The notes beneath the pieces are model-generated. The model was not told where the DNA came from. It did not search any database and saw nothing but the letters and a program-made list of their open reading frames with translations. A program made the translations under genes and the position numbers. This document shows, in pieces, positions 59,138 through 64,000 of a stretch of 64,000 nt of DNA. The stretch is from Deltaproteobacteria bacterium. GTDB taxonomy: Bacteria; Myxococcota_A; UBA796; SXON01. The stretch spans positions 24,439 to 88,438 of the forward strand of contig BJHF01000011.1 in assembly GCA_014191855.1 (NCBI GenBank), in the 5' to 3' direction. How positions within the stretch are numbered: position 1 is the first letter of the stretch; the number at the start of each line of letters is the position of its first letter.

Positions 59138-60043
59138 GTGTCCGCTGCCTCCACGCGCGCCCTCGCCCACCCGGTCACGCTCGCGGCGGCGGCCCTCGTC
59201 CTCTGCAACGACTTCCTCTTGCGGGGCGCGGCCCCGGGTTGGCTCACCGGGAAGCTGTCGGATGTCGGCTGGTTGATCCTCGTTCCCGTGGGGTTGGCGG
59301 CGGCGTTCTCGTGGATGGGGGTGCGGGAGCGTCGCGCGCGGGGGGCCTCGCTGCTGCTCGCGCTCGCGACCTTCACCACCCTCCAGCTCTGGGCCCCCCT
59401 CGGGGCGTATTTCTCGTCCGCCCACGTAGCCGACGCCGGCGATCTCCTTGCGCTCCCGGCGCTGGTGCTCGCCATGCTGATCTGGCGCACGCCCCGGTGG
59501 ACGACCCGTGTGCCCGCCGCCGCTGGCGCCGCAGCGCTCATCGGGACGTTGATTGCGGATGAATACAGCGTGCCCAACGAGGGGAGCTGGCCGTGCGCGG
59601 CCCTGCCTACCTGGGACGCCGCGACCCCACTGCGCCTGTCCCTTGCCGACGTCAGCTCGCCGATCGGGGGTGATGCGTTCCTCCGCGGGCTAACGCTTAC
59701 GGAGGACGACGGCGCGTCGCTCACCCTCGTTGCGGCGCACGCGCAGGATCACGGGAATATCGTGGTGTGTGCCCGCGAAGGCCTGCGCGCAAACACGACG
59801 TACACCTGGACCATCGGCCCCTGGGAGGAGCCATCGAGCAACGAAGTGGCCTTCCAGCACGTTGCGCTCGACTCCGTGACCTTCACGACCGGCGATGCAC
59901 CGGGTGAGCCCGCGCCCGGCGCCGCAGCGTGCGCCGCGCTCGACGCCGCCAATCCGCCGACCGACGCCGCGTTCGAGGCCTGCGACCCCAACCCGCCGCT
60001 CCTCGAAGACACCGGTGATTCGGCCGATGTGGACGGCGCATGA
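59138..60043 (+). CDS. Membrane protein with C-terminal soluble domain, hypothetical
   Basis: 301-residue protein from a GTG at 59138. Five or so N-terminal helices (HPVTLAAAALVLCNDFLLRG, KLSDVGWLILVPVGLAAAFS, ARGASLLLALATFTTLQLWA, LLALPALVLAMLIWR) precede an exported beta-rich domain (PLRLSLADVSSPIGGDAF, LTLVAAHAQDHGNIVVC) and a tail LLEDTGDSADVDGA. The N-C-N-D-F-L-L-R-G-like opening and G-K-L-S-D-V-G-W recur in myxobacterial membrane proteins, as I recall. No function is known. It overlaps the next gene by ATGA. Confidence 0.75.
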   Translation: MSAASTRALAHPVTLAAAALVLCNDFLLRGAAPGWLTGKLSDVGWLILVPVGLAAAFSWMGVRERRARGASLLLALATFTTLQLWAPLGAYFSSAHVADAGDLLALPALVLAMLIWRTPRWTTRVPAAAGAAALIGTLIADEYSVPNEGSWPCAALPTWDAATPLRLSLADVSSPIGGDAFLRGLTLTEDDGASLTLVAAHAQDHGNIVVCAREGLRANTTYTWTIGPWEEPSSNEVAFQHVALDSVTFTTGDAPGEPAPGAAACAALDAANPPTDAAFEACDPNPPLLEDTGDSADVDGA

Positions 60044-60834
60044 CTCCGGACGAGCCGGCGGTCGATGCCGCCCCGCTGCCGGCGTGGCACCCAGACGCCT
60101 TGCCGCCGATCCATCCCGGGATGGTGATCCGCAAGAACCCGCGCCTCCCCTTCGCTGGCTACCGCCTTCAGCTTCCGGCGGGTCCGGCCTCGGTGAGCTC
60201 CCGGCTCGCGCTGGTCGAGGGTTTCGACGGAATCTTCATCGGGGAGCTGACCGTCCGCGGCCAGAAATCCTGGGCGTGGTTTGGCATGGCGGCGGAGGTG
60301 TCCGGCGCGGCCGGCGTGAGCGACATCTGGGGAGCCGCCGGGTTGGGAAACACGAGGATCGACCTGGCCGCGCTGTTCGGGCCGGCCGGGACCACCCACG
60401 CCCTCGGCCTCCAGGTCACCCTCGCGAGCGGCGCGTGGGATCGCCCCGACGGCCAGTTGAGCTTCTGGGGAACGGTGCCGAACGCGACCGTTCCCACCTT
60501 TGGGGCCGCGCTGGCGTGGAGCGCCACCCGCGGAACCTTCGCGTGGCACCTGCACGCCGGATTCCGTTCCCAGAGCTACTACGCCATAGACTACTCGAAC
60601 GGCATCTTCGACCTTGCGGCAAGCGCCGCCACGGTTCAGCCGCTCGGCAAGGGCTGGTTCGGCGTGGGTGAGCTTGAGCTCTTGACTGGCCCCTCGCCGG
60701 TCCACCTCCGCATCCTTGTTCGCCGCGACCTTGGGCACGGCTGGCAAGCTGACGGCGGCCTCGCCCTGCCGTTCCCCGGGATGGTCACCGACCCCTCGAT
60801 ACAGGCGCTCGGCCAAATCTATCGGACGTTCTGA
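60040..60834 (+). CDS. Hypothetical beta-rich protein, possible outer-membrane barrel
   Basis: 264 residues, coupled (ATGA) to the membrane protein before it. Alternating hydrophobic/Gly patterns (SSRLALVEGFDGIFIGELTV, AWSATRGTFAWHLHAGFRSQ, WQADGGLALPFPG) and the final F (QALGQIYRTF) suggest a beta-barrel. No cleavable signal is visible, so it could equally be a non-membrane beta protein. No family recognised. Confidence 0.6.
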   Translation: MTPDEPAVDAAPLPAWHPDALPPIHPGMVIRKNPRLPFAGYRLQLPAGPASVSSRLALVEGFDGIFIGELTVRGQKSWAWFGMAAEVSGAAGVSDIWGAAGLGNTRIDLAALFGPAGTTHALGLQVTLASGAWDRPDGQLSFWGTVPNATVPTFGAALAWSATRGTFAWHLHAGFRSQSYYAIDYSNGIFDLAASAATVQPLGKGWFGVGELELLTGPSPVHLRILVRRDLGHGWQADGGLALPFPGMVTDPSIQALGQIYRTF

Positions 60835-60903
60835 CGGAATCATTCTCAGGGCGAGCACGTTGCGCGCTGGCCATGGAGTGCCGTCGGGCTTATCCTCCCC
60901 CCG

Positions 60904-61593
60904 ATGGGTGATTGGCCGGAATTCGAGAACGAACGCCTCGCGGGGGCCCTCCTCAGGGTCGATCTGTACGAGCAGCGTTATCTCGCGACCGGTGAGTACC
61001 CGAACGTCGTGAACCACTTGCTGCGTTCCGCGTCTGCCGCGTGTTTGTCGAATCGAGAAGATGAGGCGTTGCGGCTGATTGATCGCGCAGCGGTGCGCAC
61101 GGTTGAATGGGTGCGTGCTTCGCGAGAGGGAAAGGCGCGTCCGACCTCATTTGCCGACCTCGCGTTCGCCCGCGGCTGGTTGGCCATCGCGATCTCACCC
61201 CCCGAGGGCGCCGAGGAAGCGGCCCGCAACTGCCTCGCGATGATGGCCTGGCAGCCGGCCGGCCCGGTGCACAACGCGCGGCTCGTGGTCGCTGCGTTCA
61301 CGGGGGACTGGGCGGCCGTAGATGCCGCCGCCAAGCTCTGTGATCTCTCTGATGCCGCGCTGGGCGGCCCTTTGAAGCGATTCCTCCTCGCGCTGGTTAC
61401 CCACGACGAGATCGTGATGCGGAAGTCGATCGCGACCTGGCTGCAGGAGAAGATGGACGCCACGATGACCCACGAATGGGGCGCCTACAACGAGGTTCCC
61501 ATCGAGGTGAGCGGGGGCCTGGCGCTTGCGAAGCGCTCGGGGCGGCCGGTGCCGGTGGCGAGCAACCGCGTGCTCACCCGCTTCCGGGGGTAG
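60904..61593 (+). CDS. Hypothetical helical protein, possible Imm49-like
   Basis: 229-residue helical protein. HLLRSASAACLSNREDEALR and HNARLVVAAFTGDWAAVDAA are repeat-like helices, and HEWGAYNEVPIEVSGGLALA towards the end resembles the Imm49 immunity family in my recollection, weakly. No catalytic residues. It stands alone, 69 bases after the barrel-like gene, and overlaps the convergent hydrolase gene by 20 bases. Confidence 0.55.
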   Translation: MGDWPEFENERLAGALLRVDLYEQRYLATGEYPNVVNHLLRSASAACLSNREDEALRLIDRAAVRTVEWVRASREGKARPTSFADLAFARGWLAIAISPPEGAEEAARNCLAMMAWQPAGPVHNARLVVAAFTGDWAAVDAAAKLCDLSDAALGGPLKRFLLALVTHDEIVMRKSIATWLQEKMDATMTHEWGAYNEVPIEVSGGLALAKRSGRPVPVASNRVLTRFRG

Positions 61594-62620
61594 GCCGCGA
61601 GGGCGGGTGGGCGCGCAGCCACTCGCCGATGGTGGGGAACACGTCGATCTCCGCGTCTTCGCCGAGACCGAGGTCCAGGTGGCCGTAGTCGGGGATTTCT
61701 ACATAGGCGCTGCCCGCGCCCTCGGCCCATGGGCGCACGAATTCAGGGCGCCCTACCTGATCAGCGCCGCCGGCGATCGCGAGGGTGGGGAACAGCTTTT
61801 CCCGGTATGCGGCGGCCCAGTCCGTGGAGGCATCTGCGCTCTCGAAGCGCTCCGCCTTCAGCATCCGGCCGAATTGCTGCATCTCCTCGCGGGAGAGCGG
61901 CGAGGCGATGTGGCGCAGCATGGACCGCTCGGTGTCCGGCCGAAGGTGCGAGACGTTGTAGAGCATCCGTTGAAGGTGCCGGGGGGCTGCGGGGCCGAGC
62001 GCGGCGGCGGCCTCCCCTGCGAGTCCCGTCTCCACCCAGAACAACGAGGCCCCGCCGGCGGCCATCGCGCCCTGGGCCAAGCCCATCATCGGCGCCTTCC
62101 GGTTGAACGTGGCCGGGGAGCCGACCATGACCATCGACGAAAGCTTCGGCCCGCCGCCGTTCGCCACGTAGATGGCGCCGACCATTCCACCCATGGAATG
62201 CCCGATGTAGCCGACCTGGGGCTCGCCGGTGACCGCGCGGACGTAGTCGACCGCGCTGGCGACGTCGTACCGGCCGTAGTCGTCAACCGTCCAGCCGCTG
62301 ATCTGCGGGGAACCGTCGGCGTCGCGCCGCGCGCTGCCGTGGCCGCGGAGGTCGAGGAGCCAGGGATCAAAGCCATTCTTGACCAGCCAGGTTGCCAGTG
62401 AATGGTCGGCGTCGAGGTCCCAGAAGCGGGCGTTGCTGGAGACGCCGTGCACCAGGAGCACGGCGGGGCCCTTGCCAGGGTGGTGGTGCAGCGCGATCGT
62501 GGCGCCGTCGGCCGTCGTAACCAGCAAGTTGGTGGCGAGCGGGCACGGCACCTCTGCGAGGTCGATCTGAGGCGCGCACGCGAGGGCGAAGGCGAGGAGC
62601 ACGGCCTCAGTGCTAACCAC
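61574..62620 (-). CDS. Alpha/beta-hydrolase lipoprotein
   Basis: 348-residue lipoprotein (GTG at 62620, MVSTEAVLLAFALACAP, lipobox A-L-A-C). Hydrolase fold with oxyanion/HG motif LLVHGVSSNARFWDLD, nucleophile GHSMGGM, Asp in IAGGADQVGRPE and His in IPDYGHLDLGLG. Esterase or lipase-like activity is likely; substrate unknown. Promoter region is shared with the divergent TolC-like gene, 70 bases apart. Confidence 0.86.
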   Translation of the reverse strand: MVSTEAVLLAFALACAPQIDLAEVPCPLATNLLVTTADGATIALHHHPGKGPAVLLVHGVSSNARFWDLDADHSLATWLVKNGFDPWLLDLRGHGSARRDADGSPQISGWTVDDYGRYDVASAVDYVRAVTGEPQVGYIGHSMGGMVGAIYVANGGGPKLSSMVMVGSPATFNRKAPMMGLAQGAMAAGGASLFWVETGLAGEAAAALGPAAPRHLQRMLYNVSHLRPDTERSMLRHIASPLSREEMQQFGRMLKAERFESADASTDWAAAYREKLFPTLAIAGGADQVGRPEFVRPWAEGAGSAYVEIPDYGHLDLGLGEDAEIDVFPTIGEWLRAHPPSRPTPGSG

Positions 62621-62690
62621 CGCGCGGGGCGGGGTGCAGCCGAGTCGTCAAGGCGGTAGGGTGCCCACCCTTCTCGGCTCCGGGGTTCCG

Positions 62691-63974
62691 ATGTTGCTCG
62701 CGACGCTCGTGCTCACCCACTCCGCTTTGGCGATCTCGCTCGAAGATGCGTGGTCTGCCGCCGACCATTCCTCGATTGAAGGCAAGCTGGTGGACGAGCA
62801 ACTCAACGTCGCCAAGACGGTGCCGGGGGCGGCGTGGTCGCTCGTTTCGCCGAAGCTCGTGCTCAAGGGGAACTGGACCCGGAACAACGAGGAGCTCACC
62901 TTCGATACCTCGGCGTTCATCCCTGAACAGTTCGCGAGCCTGTTCCCTGAGTCGGAGCCGATGGTCATCCAGAAGCTGAGTTACTTCGACGCGAACGCGT
63001 CGGTGATCCAGCCCTTGTTCTCGGGCCAGGCGCTGCCGCTGCTGAAGGCTGCGTACAGCGAGGTGGACGCAGCCACGGAGGATGCGCGAGCGAGCCGGGG
63101 CGCGATCCGGGCGGGGGTGGCGCGGGCGTACTGGGGCGTGTTGTTGGCTCGGGAGGGTGAGGCGATCGCGCAAGGGGCGCTGGAGAGCGCCGAGAAACAT
63201 CGGGTTCTGGTGGATAAATCGGCGGATGTGGGGCTGGCGGCGCCCACCGCCCGGCTGCGCGCCCAGATCGCGGAATCCCGCGCGGCCCGCGAGTTGGCCG
63301 GGGCCGCGGAAGGGCGTACCGTCGCCGAAACCGCCTTCGCCCAGCTCACGCGCCTGAGCCCCGACACGCCGGTGGAGCTGCCTGCCCCGCGCCCGCTGCG
63401 CTGGGGCTCGGCCGACGACGCCCTCTCGGAGGCCAAGGAAAAACGTCCATCCATCCGGTCGGCGCGCGGGCATGAACGCTCGGCGTCCCTGCAGTCGACT
63501 GCCAAGGCCTTGTCGTGGCTCCCCGAGGTGAACGGGCGGTTCACCTACGTGTGGACGGAGAACGTGAGCGCCTTCAACGACCGGGACTCCTTCTGGATGG
63601 TGGCGATCGAGGGGCAATGGGTGCTGTGGGATGGCGGCTACCGCCTCTCGCAGCAGGCGCAGTCGGCGGCGCAGAAGCGGATGGCAAGCCTCGCCGAGCA
63701 GCGCGCGGTGCTCGAGGCGGAAACGGAGATCCGGTCGTTGTGGGCCAAGCACGAGAAAGCGACGACGGCGTTGGCGGCGGTGAGCGACGAGCTCAAGTTG
63801 GCCAAGGAGAACCTGCGGCTCGCGGAGGTGGCTTGGGAGGCGGGCTCGATCATCCAGCTCGAGTTCGAGGACGCCCGCCTCGGCGAAGCGGCCGCGCGCT
63901 TCGGGGTGATGCAGGAGCGGATGAACCTCGATCTGGCGGCGGTGGATCTGCTGGTGGCGGTGGGGGAGCTTTAA
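62691..63974 (+). CDS. TolC-family outer-membrane efflux protein
   Basis: 427-residue outer-membrane channel component. ATG at 62691 starts a signal (MLLATLVLTHSALA). The two repeated alpha-helical halves carry OEP features: ISLEDAWSAADHSSIEGKLV, GVARAYWGVLLAREGEAIAQ, DVGLAAPTARLRAQIAESRA and, in the second half, ALSEAKEKRPSIRSARGHE and EAGSIIQLEFEDARLGEAAA. It would span the outer membrane and periplasm and connect to an RND, ABC or MFS pump, which may follow beyond the window's end, 26 bases away. Confidence 0.9.
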   Translation: MLLATLVLTHSALAISLEDAWSAADHSSIEGKLVDEQLNVAKTVPGAAWSLVSPKLVLKGNWTRNNEELTFDTSAFIPEQFASLFPESEPMVIQKLSYFDANASVIQPLFSGQALPLLKAAYSEVDAATEDARASRGAIRAGVARAYWGVLLAREGEAIAQGALESAEKHRVLVDKSADVGLAAPTARLRAQIAESRAARELAGAAEGRTVAETAFAQLTRLSPDTPVELPAPRPLRWGSADDALSEAKEKRPSIRSARGHERSASLQSTAKALSWLPEVNGRFTYVWTENVSAFNDRDSFWMVAIEGQWVLWDGGYRLSQQAQSAAQKRMASLAEQRAVLEAETEIRSLWAKHEKATTALAAVSDELKLAKENLRLAEVAWEAGSIIQLEFEDARLGEAAARFGVMQERMNLDLAAVDLLVAVGEL

Positions 63975-64000
63975 GGGGATCGGGGCGTACGCCACCGCAA

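Noticed and set aside
1..64000. CRISPR arrays, tRNA and rRNA genes
   Set aside because: I looked for regularly spaced short repeats, TTCGA-type T loops and rRNA conserved stretches and found none. The repeats at 44.5 and 57-59 kb are not regularly spaced as in CRISPR.

Overview
This window is high-GC, densely packed bacterial chromosome. The gene content points to the Myxococcota or a close deltaproteobacterial lineage. The signs are many Cys-anchored lipoproteins with Asp-Thr-Gly-rich linkers, a eukaryotic-like Ser/Thr kinase with an NTPase/TPR tail, a secreted metalloprotease ending in a Cys/hydrophobic/Arg sorting tail of the MYXO-CTERM kind, XPB-type helicase genes and TonB/ExbBD genes. 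This placement rests on gene content only; no rRNA or tRNA gene was seen.

Layout. 1-2.6 kb (minus): tonB-exbB-exbD-exbD and the start of a truncated haemoglobin gene. 2.6-6.9 kb (minus): XPB helicase, a helicase-associated partner and xseB. 7.0-8.2 kb (minus): tmk-lipB, overlapping by GTGA. 8.3-12.2 kb: metalloprotease, B12-binding radical SAM protein and methyltransferase. 12.2-18.1 kb (minus): sugar-phosphate nucleotidyltransferase, SulP transporter and kinase-NTPase. 18.1-22.8 kb (plus): dapD-dapE, a GT-C type glycosyltransferase, rhomboid protease and [2Fe-2S] ferredoxin. 23.0-24.7 kb (minus): F0 ATP synthase genes with a terminator hairpin but no F1 genes. 24.8-29.1 kb: a DUF3634-like protein and three surface lipoproteins.

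29.1-31.9 kb (plus): a Phd/PIN toxin-antitoxin pair with an apparently leaderless promoter, abutting recQ. 32-39.7 kb: M19-type dipeptidase, SUKH protein, GNAT acetyltransferase, a His-rich lipoprotein, a beta-helix/propeller protein and a BNR-repeat lipoprotein. 39.7-43.3 kb: two membrane proteins and a GGDEF-EAL protein; one membrane protein has lycopene-cyclase-type repeats. 43.3-46.8 kb: CotH-like, SH3 and PH-domain proteins plus a Met/Asp-rich lipoprotein.

46.8-57.3 kb is one long minus-strand run. It holds rlmI-like, a nitrilase-family gene and asnS, then a seven-gene set: an HTTM pair, an outer-membrane porin-cytochrome, a cupredoxin, a Rieske protein, cytochrome b and an octaheme cytochrome c. 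The last five look like a non-canonical quinol-oxidising bc complex with soluble and outer-membrane electron acceptors.

57.4-59.0 kb is a mobile element: a REP-associated tyrosine (HUH/Y1) transposase flanked by two ungapped 230-bp direct repeats, about 88% identical by hand count. A decamer from these repeats, GGAGCATCCC, reappears in a cluster of four short inverted repeats at 44.5-44.7 kb. That suggests a dispersed REP-like family served by this transposase, and it is the strongest candidate for an undescribed system here. 59.1-64 kb: membrane and barrel-like hypotheticals, an alpha/beta-hydrolase lipoprotein and a TolC-family protein.
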